A stretch of 64,000 nucleotides of DNA, taken from Streptomyces sp. CBMA29 (GTDB taxonomy: Bacteria > Actinomycetota > Actinomycetes > Streptomycetales > Streptomycetaceae). Below are positions 51,592 through 59,811 of this stretch, piece by piece (the stretch's first letter is position 1; each line of letters starts with the position of its first letter). The DNA lies in the NCBI RefSeq assembly GCF_014596445.1, contig NZ_MECL01000136.1, positions 1 through 64,000 of the forward strand. The letters run 5' to 3'. Made by a program: the position numbers and the translations under genes. A model generated the notes under the pieces. It ran no database searches and was not told the DNA's origin. It worked only from the letters and a program-made list of their open reading frames with translations.

Positions 51592-52572
51592 ATGGCAATG
51601 ACCGAAAAGCGGAGCGCCCGGCGCGCTCCGACCGGTGCCCGCCCCCGGCCGCGGGCCCGGGGCGGCGCCACCCGGCGGCGTCTGCTGCCGTGGGCGATGA
51701 TCGCCCCCGCGGCGCTCGCGCTGCTGCTGATCCAGGGGTATCCCCTGATCCGGCTGCTGGTGCTGTCCACGCAGGATTTCGGCCCCCGGTCGCTGTTCAC
51801 CGGGCACGCCGATTTCGTGGGCGTCGACAATTTCACCCACCTGTTCTCGGACGCGGATTTCCGCTCGGTTCTGCTGCGCACGGTGGTCTTCACCGTGGTG
51901 TGCGTGGCACTGCTGATGGTGCTCGGTTTCCTGATCGCGCATCTGCTGACCGGCGTCTCGGCGTGGGCCCGCGTGGTCACGACCGTGTCGCTGGTCCTGG
52001 TGTGGGCGATGCCGATGGTCGCGGCGACGCTGGTGTGGCAATGGATGTACCAGCCGCAGTACGGGGTCGCGAACTGGCTGCTGACCAAGGTGCGGGTCTT
52101 CGGGGACCTGACCGCGTACGACTGGTTCTCCCATCCCCACCAGGCGCTCGGGCTCGTCATCCTGCTCACGGTCTGGAAGGGCCTGCCGTTCGTCGCGCTG
52201 ACGCTCTTCGCGGCACGCGGGCAGATATCCGAGTCGCTGTACGAGGCGGCGCGCCTGGACGGTGCGGGGACGCTGCAGACATTCCGGCACATCACGATTC
52301 CGGTGCTGCGGCCGGTGCTGGCGATCCTGACCCTGCTGGAGGTCATCTGGTCGGTGAATTCGTTCACCCCGATCTGGGTGCTGACGCAGGGCGGACCCGA
52401 CGGGCAGACCACGACGCTCGGGGTGTACGCGTACATCACCGCCTTCAGCCGCAACGACTACGGCGGCGGCGCGACGATCGCGGTGGTGACCGTACTGATC
52501 CTCGCCGTGTTCTCCGTCGCCTACGTCCGCAGGACGGCGAAGCAGGGAGACGACCAGGGAGAGACGGCATGA
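51592..52572 (+). CDS. sugar ABC transporter permease (first of pair)
   Basis: A 326-residue BPD_transp_1 permease with six membrane segments, starting LLPWAMIAPAALALLLIQGY. The EAA loop is YEAARLDGAGTLQTFRHITI. An Arg-rich cytoplasmic N-terminus of about 30 residues precedes TM1. It lies 16 bp after the binding protein and its stop overlaps the next start. Confidence 0.94.
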   Translation: MAMTEKRSARRAPTGARPRPRARGGATRRRLLPWAMIAPAALALLLIQGYPLIRLLVLSTQDFGPRSLFTGHADFVGVDNFTHLFSDADFRSVLLRTVVFTVVCVALLMVLGFLIAHLLTGVSAWARVVTTVSLVLVWAMPMVAATLVWQWMYQPQYGVANWLLTKVRVFGDLTAYDWFSHPHQALGLVILLTVWKGLPFVALTLFAARGQISESLYEAARLDGAGTLQTFRHITIPVLRPVLAILTLLEVIWSVNSFTPIWVLTQGGPDGQTTTLGVYAYITAFSRNDYGGGATIAVVTVLILAVFSVAYVRRTAKQGDDQGETA

Positions 52573-53411
52573 GTATGCGCATGAGCCCGGCGCGGCGCCG
52601 CCGCGGCGTCAACAACACGATCGCCGTGGTGATCTCCGCGGTGATGCTCTTCCCCGTCTACTGGATGGTGGCCACCGCGCTGAAGCCGCGCGGGAAGATC
52701 CTCAGCGCGGTGCCGCAGTTCATTCCCTGGCCGATCAGCCTGGGCAATTTCCAACGGGCCCTGGCCAAACCGCACTTCTGGGTGTTCGTACGCAATTCGC
52801 TGACGGTGACCCTGTCGTCGGTGGTGCTGTCGCTGGTCATCGCGCTGTTCGCGGCGATCGCCATAGCCCGCTTCCGGTTCGCGGGGCGAAAGGTACTGCT
52901 GGCGATTCTCGTTCTGGTCCAGATGATTCCGGCTGCGGCGATGGTCATCCCGGTGTATCTGATGCTGCGTTCGATCAACGCGCTGGATTACGTACCGGGT
53001 CTGGTGCTGACGTACATGACGTTCGTGCTGCCGTTCACGATCTGGACGCTGCGCGGCTTCGTGGACGGGGTCCCGGTGGAACTGGAGGAGGCGGCGCTGG
53101 TCGACGGGTGCGGCCGGTTCCAGATGTACGTACGGGTGCTGCTGCCGCTGCTGATGCCGGGCATCGTCGCCACCTCCATCTTCGCGTTCGTCAACGCGTG
53201 GGACGACTACCTGTTCGCCTACGTGATCATGAAATCGCAGGGCAATTACACGCTTCCCGTGTGGCTGGTGTCGTTCAAGACGTCGGAGAGCGTCGATTAC
53301 GGCGCGATGATCGCCGCCTCCACCATTTTCTCGCTGCCGGTCCTGGTCTTCTTCCTGCTGGTGCAGCGCCGTCTTGTCGGCGGAATGACCAGCGGCGCGG
53401 TCAAGGGATGA
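52569..53411 (+). CDS. sugar ABC transporter permease (second of pair)
   Basis: A 280-residue MalG-like permease starting at an ATG that overlaps the previous stop. It has IAVVISAVMLFPVYWMVATA as its first segment, the EAA loop EEAALVDGCGRFQMYVRVLL and the usual GGMTSGAVKG ending. The operon has no ATPase, so a shared ATPase is expected. The next gene begins 67 bp on. Confidence 0.94.
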   Translation: MSMRMSPARRRRGVNNTIAVVISAVMLFPVYWMVATALKPRGKILSAVPQFIPWPISLGNFQRALAKPHFWVFVRNSLTVTLSSVVLSLVIALFAAIAIARFRFAGRKVLLAILVLVQMIPAAAMVIPVYLMLRSINALDYVPGLVLTYMTFVLPFTIWTLRGFVDGVPVELEEAALVDGCGRFQMYVRVLLPLLMPGIVATSIFAFVNAWDDYLFAYVIMKSQGNYTLPVWLVSFKTSESVDYGAMIAASTIFSLPVLVFFLLVQRRLVGGMTSGAVKG

Positions 53412-53478
53412 CTCGCGTGCCGCGTACCGGACCGGCTTTCGCTTTGTAGGGCTTACTGATTGAAGGAGTGAGGATTCC

Positions 53479-54948
53479 ATGACCGAGCTGTCACGCCTTG
53501 CCCATGGCGTGCTGTTCCCCGCGCTGGGGCGGAAGACCGTGCCCCGGTGGGCCCGCGCCCGTGTCGAGGAGGGACTCGGCGGCTTCGTCCTGTTCGGCAA
53601 GGACATCGCCTCCGCCGAGCAGATCCGGCAGTTGACGTCCGACCTGCACGGCCTGCGCGAGCATGTGCTGCTGTCGGTGGACGAGGAGGGCGGTGACGTC
53701 AACCGGCTGGAGTCGTACGGGGGTACGTCGGTGCCCGGCAATCACGCGCTGGGGCGGCTGGACGATCCGGAGTCGACGCGTGAGGCGGCGTACCAGATCG
53801 GGCTGTCGCTGGTGGCGGCCGGCATCGACTGGGATCTGGCGCCCGCGGTCGACACGGCGGTCAATCCGCTGAGCCCGAACGGCATCCGCTGTTTCGGCGC
53901 GGACCGGACTCTGGTGGCCCGGCACGCCGCCGCGTGGGTGGCGGGTCTCCAGGCGGCGGGGGTGAGCGCGTGCGCCAAGCATTTCCCCGGCCACGGGCTG
54001 AGCTCGACCGACGCGCACCTGGGCACGCCGACCGTCGACCTCTCCCGCCAGGAGTTGGTCGACCATTATCTGGACCCGTTCCGTGCGGCGATCGCGGCGG
54101 GTGTCGACAGCATCATGGTCTCCCACGTTCTGCTGACGCGGCTCGACACGGTGCCCGCCACGATCAGCCCGGCGGTTCTGACGGGTCTGCTGCGCGGTGA
54201 GCTCGGGTACGACGGGGTCGTGATCACCGACGCGCTGGAGATGCGCGGCATCAGCGATGTGGCGGGGCTGCCCGAGGCGTCGGTCCGGGCGATCGCGGCG
54301 GGCGCGGACGCGCTGTGCCTGGGCGCGTGGGCGTTCGGGGACGACGTGGACGCGGCGGCGGCGGCCCTGGTCGCGGCGGTCGAGGACGGCAGGCTCCCGG
54401 AGGAGCGGCTGCGTGAGGCCAACGCCCGTATCGCCAGGCTCGGCACGCGCCCCAGGGCGACCGGTGCCGTGCATGACGACGCGGTGGGCGCGCGGCTGGC
54501 GCGGGAGGTGGTCGAGGTCTGCGGTGACCCGGTGCTGCGCGGCCGGAGGGTGATGGTGGCCCGGCTCGATCCGACGCATTCGCCCGCTCAGGGCGGTGCG
54601 TCATGGGGGATCGCGGAGCCGTTGCGGGCGGCGGGCCTTGAGGTGGAGTCGGTGGCGGTGGCCGGTGACACATACAACGCGGAGGGAGTGATCAGGGCCG
54701 AGATCGGCCTGTACCTGGACGAGTTCGGGCCGGACGCCGACGTCGTGCTGCTGGTCCGCAGCCCGCACCGCTTCCCCTGGCAGCGGCCCGTCCTGGACGA
54801 GGTTCTGGCCCGGTGGCCGGAGTGCGTCGTGGTCGACATGGGCGTGCCGGGCGCCGACTTCGGCGGATTCCGCGGCTGGGTGCGGACGTTCGGCGCCTCC
54901 AGGGTGTGCGCGCGGGCAGCGGTGGACGTGCTGCTGGCGGCCGGGTGA
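53479..54948 (+). CDS. GH3 beta-N-acetylhexosaminidase, NagZ-like, cytosolic
   Basis: A 489-residue GH3 enzyme of the NagZ branch. The His/Asp acid-base motif KHFPGHGLSSTDAH (about residue 166) and the nucleophile Asp in GVVITDALEM (about 252) are both intact. No signal peptide is present, so it acts on imported substrates. A C-terminal domain (about 340-489) contains CVVVDMGVPGADFGGFRGWV. It should release GlcNAc from chitobiose or from muropeptide fragments. GAAGGAGTGAGGATTCC precedes ATG 53479. Its stop overlaps the start of the deacetylase gene. Confidence 0.92.
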   Translation: MTELSRLAHGVLFPALGRKTVPRWARARVEEGLGGFVLFGKDIASAEQIRQLTSDLHGLREHVLLSVDEEGGDVNRLESYGGTSVPGNHALGRLDDPESTREAAYQIGLSLVAAGIDWDLAPAVDTAVNPLSPNGIRCFGADRTLVARHAAAWVAGLQAAGVSACAKHFPGHGLSSTDAHLGTPTVDLSRQELVDHYLDPFRAAIAAGVDSIMVSHVLLTRLDTVPATISPAVLTGLLRGELGYDGVVITDALEMRGISDVAGLPEASVRAIAAGADALCLGAWAFGDDVDAAAAALVAAVEDGRLPEERLREANARIARLGTRPRATGAVHDDAVGARLAREVVEVCGDPVLRGRRVMVARLDPTHSPAQGGASWGIAEPLRAAGLEVESVAVAGDTYNAEGVIRAEIGLYLDEFGPDADVVLLVRSPHRFPWQRPVLDEVLARWPECVVVDMGVPGADFGGFRGWVRTFGASRVCARAAVDVLLAAG

Positions 54949-56159
54949 CCGGCGGCGGGCAGTTGCTGACCGGCGGCCGGTTCGCGCGGGCTGGCGGGGG
55001 TGTGACGCCGGGGTGGCTGCTGGTCCGCGGCGGTCTGATCCATGCGATGGGCGAGGGTGGTCCGCCGCCGGTGCGGGAGCCTGTGGTGGATCTGCGGGGC
55101 CGGCTGGTCGTGCCGGGGTTCGTCGATCCGCACTGTCACGGCGGGGCGGGCCGTTCGGTCTACACCGGCGACCCCGATGATGTGCGGATCGCCGCGGCCG
55201 GGCACCTCGCCCGCGGTACCACGTCGATGCTCGCGTCGGTGGCCAGCCTCGCCCTGCCCGCGATGGAGGCGGCGGCGCGGGCGGTCGCCTCGGTCATCGA
55301 CGACGGATCCGCGCCCAACGTGGTGGGCATCCATTTCGAGGGCCCGTTCCTGTCGCCCGGCCGCCGCGGCGCGCAGAGCCCGGATGCGCTGCGGGTGCCT
55401 GACCGTGCTGTGGTCGAGCGACTGCTGACGGCGGCCGGGGGCCATGCGGTGTCGATGACGGTGGCTCCGGAACTGCCCGGCGCGCTGGAGCTGATCAGGG
55501 AGTACGCCGATCGCCTCGTGATCAGCCTCGGCCACACCGAAGCGTCCGCGGCGGTCTTCGCGCGGGCGGCCGCCGCGGGCGCCCGCGCGGTGACCCACCT
55601 GTTCAACGCGATGCCGCCGCTGGACCACCGGGACCCGGGCCCGGTCGCGGCGGCGCTCCTGGACCCCCGGCTGTCCTGCGAACTGATCGTCGACGGCCAC
55701 CATCTGGCCGAGGACACGGTGCGTCTGGCCCACCGCACGGCAGGCGCCGACCGCCTGCTCCTGGTCAGCGACGCGATGCCGGCGGCGGGCATGGGCGACG
55801 GCACGTACCGTTTCGCGGACCGTGAGGTGACGGTGTCGGGGGGCGCGGCCCGCCTTCGCGGTACGGGTGTTCTGGCGGGTTCGACGCTCTTCGTGTCCCG
55901 TGCGTTCTGCCGCTCGGTCACTACGGTGGGTCTGCCGCTCGCGGACGCCGTCCGCATGTCGTCCGCCACCCCGGCCCGCCTGCTGGGCCTGTCCGACCGC
56001 GGCGCCCTGCGTCCGGGCCTGCGCGCTGACCTGGTGGAGCTCGACACCGCCCTGTCCCCGTCCCGTGTCTGGCTGGAGGGCCGCCCGGTGCCGGTCCTGG
56101 CGCTCGCGCGTACGCCTGTCCGTGCCGCAGACCGTCCGGAGGGGCGGCTTTGCCGATGA
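54945..56159 (+). CDS. nagA: N-acetylglucosamine-6-phosphate deacetylase
   Basis: A 404-residue amidohydrolase with all NagA landmarks: metal site VDPHCHGG, HFEGPFLSPGRRGAQ, LVISLGHTEAS, VTHLFNAMPPLDHRDPG, IVDGHHLAEDTV and LLLVSDAMPAAGMGDG (catalytic Asp). It converts GlcNAc-6-P to glucosamine-6-P and acetate. GTG 54945 overlaps the NagZ-like stop (GTGA). A kinase making GlcNAc-6-P is not in the window, unless the ROK protein doubles as one. Confidence 0.95.
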   Translation: MTGGGQLLTGGRFARAGGGVTPGWLLVRGGLIHAMGEGGPPPVREPVVDLRGRLVVPGFVDPHCHGGAGRSVYTGDPDDVRIAAAGHLARGTTSMLASVASLALPAMEAAARAVASVIDDGSAPNVVGIHFEGPFLSPGRRGAQSPDALRVPDRAVVERLLTAAGGHAVSMTVAPELPGALELIREYADRLVISLGHTEASAAVFARAAAAGARAVTHLFNAMPPLDHRDPGPVAAALLDPRLSCELIVDGHHLAEDTVRLAHRTAGADRLLLVSDAMPAAGMGDGTYRFADREVTVSGGAARLRGTGVLAGSTLFVSRAFCRSVTTVGLPLADAVRMSSATPARLLGLSDRGALRPGLRADLVELDTALSPSRVWLEGRPVPVLALARTPVRAADRPEGRLCR

Positions 56160-56215
56160 GTTCACCGTCCTCGAACGGTCTACCCGGCGACACGACCGTT
56201 CTCGACAGGAGTGCC

Positions 56216-56584
56216 ATGTCCACCATCCAGCCCGTGATCGTGACCGCGAACCAGGACGTTCTGCTCAGCTTCTATACGCAATTGTTCGGCGCCGAGGAGA
56301 TCTTCCGGGAACCGGCGGAAGGCCCGGCCTTCTACCTCGGCTTGCGCATCGGCGACACCGACCTCGGGCTGGTAGCCAAGGCGGACCCGGGTACGGCTGC
56401 GGCGCCGCGGATCCTGCTCAGCATCGGTGTCGACGACGTCGGTCAGACGCTCGGGCGGGTGGAAGCGCTGGGCGGCTCGGTTCGCGGCGGCCCCGCCGAC
56501 ATGCCGTGGGGACAACGCGTCGCCCACATCCAGGACCCCGACGGCAACCCGGTGAACCTCACCCAGCCGATCCCGCCCCGCTGA
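56216..56584 (+). CDS. VOC family (glyoxalase-like) protein
   Basis: A 122-residue single-module VOC protein: IVTANQDVLLSFYTQLFGAE, FYLGLRIGDTDLGLVA, and the closing strand HIQDPDGNPVNLTQ with the usual DPDGN motif. ATG 56216 follows AGGAG. Members include glyoxalases, antibiotic-binding proteins and dioxygenases; this one cannot be assigned further. It lies 56 bp after nagA and may be co-transcribed. Confidence 0.88.
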   Translation: MSTIQPVIVTANQDVLLSFYTQLFGAEEIFREPAEGPAFYLGLRIGDTDLGLVAKADPGTAAAPRILLSIGVDDVGQTLGRVEALGGSVRGGPADMPWGQRVAHIQDPDGNPVNLTQPIPPR

Positions 56585-57231
56585 CGCCGTCCGGCGCGTG
56601 CGCTGGCCGAGGGCTTCCGGCCGTAGCCCGCGAAGCTGGTGGGCGGCGTGGGCCGGGGTCAGTACGGAGCTGCGACACGGCCGTGTCGCCTGCCACGGCT
56701 TCATCATGCGCCGCGGCATCTGCACAGGTCAGGGGTTGGGGCGGCCCATGAGTACGTCAACGGGCGGCGGACGCCGTGAGGGCCCCGCACAGCGCCTCCG
56801 CCTGGCGAGGTCCTCCAGCAGGAGCGACGACGACTCCGGGCCCGGCAGGGCGACTGAGCGGCTCCCGCTCCCCAAGGCAGATCCCAGAGCCACCGCCCGG
56901 CACGACAGCACCAGAACCTCGCCCGGGGCCGAACAGCCGGCCTCAGCCTGCCGCCCCGCTGCTCCTTGCGGCGTGAACGCCGTCGCCAGCGCAGTTCCCG
57001 TCTGCGTCACCGTCGGTGTCGGGGCCGGTGTTGGCGGGGTCCGGGCGGGAGCCCCGCTGCTGGGGGGGTCTGTGGTCTGGTGTGCCGGTGCCGGGGCTGC
57101 TCGTGGGCGGCGGTGGCGGTTGGGCTGTGCTTCCCGGGTGCTGGTGTGGTGGGGTGTTTGCGGGTCTGTCTGTCGGCTGCGCGCGGGTTGTGTGTTGGTG
57201 TGGGGGTTGGGTCGTGGGGCATGCGGGTGTT
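56585..57231. other. long non-coding stretch, strongly G/T-rich toward its end
   Basis: I see no convincing gene in these 647 bases. Open frames exist on both strands but have poor protein character. From about 57040 to 57235 the plus strand becomes G- and T-rich with almost no A, so a minus-strand transcript would be C/A-rich and unstructured. Confidence 0.5.
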
Positions 57232-57474
57232 ATGGCTGATGAGATGAGTGGAATACCTGCTGAGGATCACCTTCTGCTGAGTGTCGACACGAACGGTGAC
57301 GGAAGACCCGATGTATGGATGTCCGACACCACTGGTGACGGCAAGCCTGATCTTTACCAGTTCGATACCACTGGTGATGGTGCGGTGGATGTGACCATCG
57401 TCGAAGAACCTGGCGGTGGGGATGCCGGACGTACTGTCATCGAGGGTGACGGAGGCCATCCTGTTTCCTCCTGA
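57232..57474 (+). CDS. small acidic protein with three calcium-loop repeats
   Basis: An 80-residue, strongly acidic protein. Three tandem loops read DTNGDGRPDVWM, DTTGDGKPDLYQ and DTTGDGAVDVTI: each has the Dx[N/T]GDGxxD pattern of dockerin, thrombospondin-3 or EF-hand-like calcium loops. The codon use is clearly less GC-rich than its neighbours (GATACCACTGGTGATGGTGC). ATG 57232 or 57244 could be the start. No signal peptide is visible, so it would be cytosolic unless exported by another route. It has no operon partner. It could be a calcium buffer or a remnant of a larger repeat protein. Confidence 0.65.
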   Translation: MADEMSGIPAEDHLLLSVDTNGDGRPDVWMSDTTGDGKPDLYQFDTTGDGAVDVTIVEEPGGGDAGRTVIEGDGGHPVSS

Positions 57475-58031
57475 CCGGTGTGCTCACTGCCTGCTTCCTT
57501 TGGCCCCGTGTGTTCTGTGGCTGGCTGTTCGTGAGTGACTGTGGCTTTTATCCTTCGTCGGGATTTCCGGCGGCAGTGTTGCGTTGGTCCGTGGAGCGGT
57601 CTTGTTGACTGTCGGCTTGTGCGGCTGGTTGTCCGCTGTCGGGCGCGGGGGCGCAGGCGGGCGGGCAGGCGGGCGCCTCCGGGCTGCGCCCGGTCGTGGA
57701 GGGCACCGCCGCGGCGGTGCCGGGCGGGTGGATCGCGTTCACGGTACGGGCGGAGTAGGGCGTCTTCCTCATCGGCTCCGGCCGCCGCGAGGACTCACCG
57801 GGCATCCGCCGCGGCGTCGTGCAGTGCCGCGGCGGCACGGACTGTCGGCGCGTACGGCAGCTCCGCCGGGCCCGGTGCGGGGGGAAGCCGGGTTGGACGC
57901 GGCCGGCGGCGGCGTCGCCGGCCGCGGTGCGCGGCTGGACGGTCGGAACCGGCCGGCTGGCGCCCGGTGCCGGCCTCGCCCGCCTCGAAGTCCGCGGCCG
58001 GACACCGGAAGAGAGCATCCCGTAATCTTGG
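57475..58031. other. intergenic region with a possible gene remnant
   Basis: No full gene is supported here. Around 57650-57757 one plus-strand frame reads GLRPVVEGTAAAVPGGWIAF followed by TVRAE and a stop, which looks like the C-terminus of a lost protein. No start codon or upstream coding sequence accompanies it. Confidence 0.35.
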
Positions 58032-58066
58032 CTACCTAGGCAGACGAATCTTTTCTGCTTAGGCAG
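58032..58066. promoter_or_regulatory. paired PadR operator candidates
   Basis: CTACCTAGGCAG (58032-58043) and CTGCTTAGGCAG (58055-58066) are near-identical 12-mers 23 bp apart, and the second is a 10/12 palindrome. They end nine bases before the padR-like ATG, so binding would block its transcription: likely autoregulation. Confidence 0.6.
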
Positions 58067-58075
58067 TCTGCTGTC

Positions 58076-58447
58076 ATGTCGAAGCTGAGGATGACCCCGC
58101 ACACCCGGACGGTGCTCAACGCACTGCTGGGACGGGTAGGTGATGGCGAGCGCCGTGCGGCGGTGCTCGCCGACGGCCTGTATGGCCTGGAGCTGTCGAA
58201 GCTGTCGGGACTGCCCAACGGCACCCTGTTCCCGCTTCTGGAGCGTCTGCGGCAGGCCGGCTGGGTCGAGCGTTACTGGGAGCAGGACGAAAGCGCTGAA
58301 GGGGCGGGCCGGCCCCGCCGCCGCTTCTACAAGATCACCCCTAAGGGTGCGGAACTCGCTCCCCGGTCGATCGCCGAAGCCGCCGCTGCGGCCTCTGTCG
58401 TCCCCGCCGGCGTGATGCTTCCGGGGCTTGTGGAGGGTGGGCGATGA
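58076..58447 (+). CDS. PadR family transcriptional regulator
   Basis: A 123-residue PadR-type winged-helix protein: LYGLELSKLSGLPNGTLFPL, LERLRQAGWVERYWEQ, the wing RPRRRFYKITPKG and a short C-terminal helix. It belongs to the small PadR-s2-like group lacking the long C-terminal domain. It overlaps the next small ORF by four bases (ATGA). It probably represses itself and the small genes downstream through the paired sites at 58032-58066. Confidence 0.9.
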   Translation: MSKLRMTPHTRTVLNALLGRVGDGERRAAVLADGLYGLELSKLSGLPNGTLFPLLERLRQAGWVERYWEQDESAEGAGRPRRRFYKITPKGAELAPRSIAEAAAAASVVPAGVMLPGLVEGGR

Positions 58448-59088
58448 AGGAGACCCCGCTTGCCGCAGGCAGTGATGTGGCCCGGCGTGCCATCGCGTAC
58501 GCTGCGGACCGCAAATTCGGTGTCGAGGGCGATATGACCTGGACCGTCACCCTGCTCAGCAGGAGGAGGCTGCGGATCCGCGGGTCTGCGGGAGAGCGGT
58601 ACCTCACACTGGACTGCCCCGGAAGACCGTCATGCAGTATGCCGCCTGCCCCTCGGCCGGGAAGACTCCGGTGCGGCGTACCGGAGCGCTGCGGCTGGCG
58701 AGTCTCCTGCTTCCGTGGGCTGAGCGTGCCGGGTGGCTGGAGGAACAGCGCGGTTACCTCGCGGACATGCCCGGCCGCCGTGCCCGCCGGGTCTGGATCG
58801 CCACGACGGTGCTGGCGATGCCCCGGTACGCCTGCACCGTGGTCACCGGGCGCGAGAAGGAGCCGGCATGAGCACGCGTCGCCGCTCGTTGCTGCCGGAT
58901 CCGGTCTCCAAGGCCGGCGCTACCTTCTACGCGGTGGCTGGCAGCGCGCTCTTCTGGTTAGCCGTCGAGGTGCTGCCGCACCATCTGGTGATCGGCTGGC
59001 ACTGACCGGTTCGCTCTCGGCTCCTTCTCCGCCGAGGGCTCCGCCGAGGGCTCCGCCGAGGGCTCCGCCGAGGGCTCCGCCGTGCTGA
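58444..59088 (+). CDS. small ORF coupled to padR, 3' end uncertain (possible frameshift)
   Basis: The start ATG overlaps the padR-like stop, a strong sign of a real gene. The first 60 residues (MKETPLAAGSDVARRAIAYA, FGVEGDMTWTVTLLSRRRLR) look coding. After about 58625 the frame continues for 150 codons, but with Cys/Arg/Pro-rich, non-coding character, and it runs through the tandem repeat, while a convincing protein appears in another frame from 58632. Either the true gene ends by frameshift near 58625 or the sequence has an indel. Function unknown. Confidence 0.4.
   Translation: MKETPLAAGSDVARRAIAYAADRKFGVEGDMTWTVTLLSRRRLRIRGSAGERYLTLDCPGRPSCSMPPAPRPGRLRCGVPERCGWRVSCFRGLSVPGGWRNSAVTSRTCPAAVPAGSGSPRRCWRCPGTPAPWSPGARRSRHEHASPLVAAGSGLQGRRYLLRGGWQRALLVSRRGAAAPSGDRLALTGSLSAPSPPRAPPRAPPRAPPRAPPC
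58632..58871 (+). CDS. small hypothetical protein
   Basis: A 79-residue protein with a good amphipathic core (GALRLASLLLPWAERAGWLE, RVWIATTVLAMPRYACTVVT). GGAAGA lies seven bases before the ATG. Its stop overlaps the next start (ATGA). The LLLPWAERAGWLEEQR stretch recalls short membrane-associated Streptomyces proteins found with PadR regulators. Function unknown. Confidence 0.6.
   Translation: MQYAACPSAGKTPVRRTGALRLASLLLPWAERAGWLEEQRGYLADMPGRRARRVWIATTVLAMPRYACTVVTGREKEPA
58868..59005 (+). CDS. 45-residue membrane protein with a TTA codon
   Basis: A tiny protein translated from the ATG overlapping the previous stop. Residues 18-36 form one membrane helix (ATFYAVAGSALFWLAVEVL). One of its leucines is encoded by TTA (58958-58960), the rare bldA-dependent codon. 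It is the last gene of the padR cluster. It may be a membrane partner or regulator of the preceding small protein; this is inference. Confidence 0.55.
   Translation: MSTRRRSLLPDPVSKAGATFYAVAGSALFWLAVEVLPHHLVIGWH
59031..59078. repeat. four perfect 12-bp tandem repeats
   Basis: GCCGAGGGCTCC is repeated four times exactly, starting 26 bp after the stop codon of the last padR-cluster gene. The remainder of 59006-59310 holds nothing else I can support. Confidence 0.9.
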
Positions 59089-59310
59089 CTGAGCCCTTGG
59101 TGCTGTCACGGGCGGCGGCTGGACCGGGACGTTCACCGGTCGCCGGTTCTGCGCGGCCATCGTCGGCCGCTTCACCTTCAACGGTGCGGTCATCGAGACG
59201 GACCGACTCCTGCCGCCTCGCCGGCACCCGGGCCGGAACCGAAGAGCCCGCAGCGGGCTGACCCTGAAACCCCTGGACCGCTGGTCAGGACACCTGTCAT
59301 TCTCCGTCTT

Positions 59311-59811
59311 GTGGAGATCCTCGATGTCCTGGCCGGCATGGCGAAGACAGGCCGGCTGGGTCCGGTGTTCTGCGGAGCCGAGTGGAGCGATGTGACCGCG
59401 GCTCTCGGCGAGCCGTGGGACATCGGGGCGATGAGCCGGAGCCGAAAGTGGCCGAGGCTCTTCGCCTACGGAGACCTTGAACTGAGTGTCTGCCGCTGCC
59501 GCAAGGTCTCTCTCATCTGCATCCAGACCTGGCGCGACGTCGTCGAACTCCCCCCGTCGGTTGCCGGGGGGACCGGCATCTTCCCGGCAGGGCTCAAGCA
59601 CGCCGACGTCGTTTCCGCCCTGGACAGGGCCGGCTGTTCCTGGGAGCCCTGTCCGCCGCTGACCTTCGGCGGCCAGCGCTCGCTCGTGGCGATCCCGGCA
59701 CAAGCGAACTTCACCTTCGAGATCCCCGGGGGCGAGGAGCCCGTGTTGAACGTCATGGGCCTGCCTGGCGACGGACACGACTGCAACGTGAAGCGCCGTC
59801 AAAACCCGTGA
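59311..59811 (+). CDS. hypothetical protein
   Basis: A 166-residue soluble protein. GPVFCGAEWSDVTAALGEPW and MSRSRKWPRLFAYGDLELSV look like a family I have seen only as hypothetical in actinomycetes, sometimes near polymorphic-toxin or small-regulator loci (from memory, not verified). A cluster of cysteines (VCRCRKVSLIC) lies at about residues 60-70. The start is GTG 59311 with no clear ribosome-binding site. It is monocistronic. Confidence 0.6.
   Translation: MEILDVLAGMAKTGRLGPVFCGAEWSDVTAALGEPWDIGAMSRSRKWPRLFAYGDLELSVCRCRKVSLICIQTWRDVVELPPSVAGGTGIFPAGLKHADVVSALDRAGCSWEPCPPLTFGGQRSLVAIPAQANFTFEIPGGEEPVLNVMGLPGDGHDCNVKRRQNP

Noticed and set aside
50145-52454. A 769-codon minus-strand frame across the amino-sugar transporter
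   Set aside because: It is antisense to three convincing genes with normal motifs.
56729-57010. A 93-codon minus-strand frame after the VOC gene
   Set aside because: No ribosome-binding site, no family resemblance and poor amino-acid balance.
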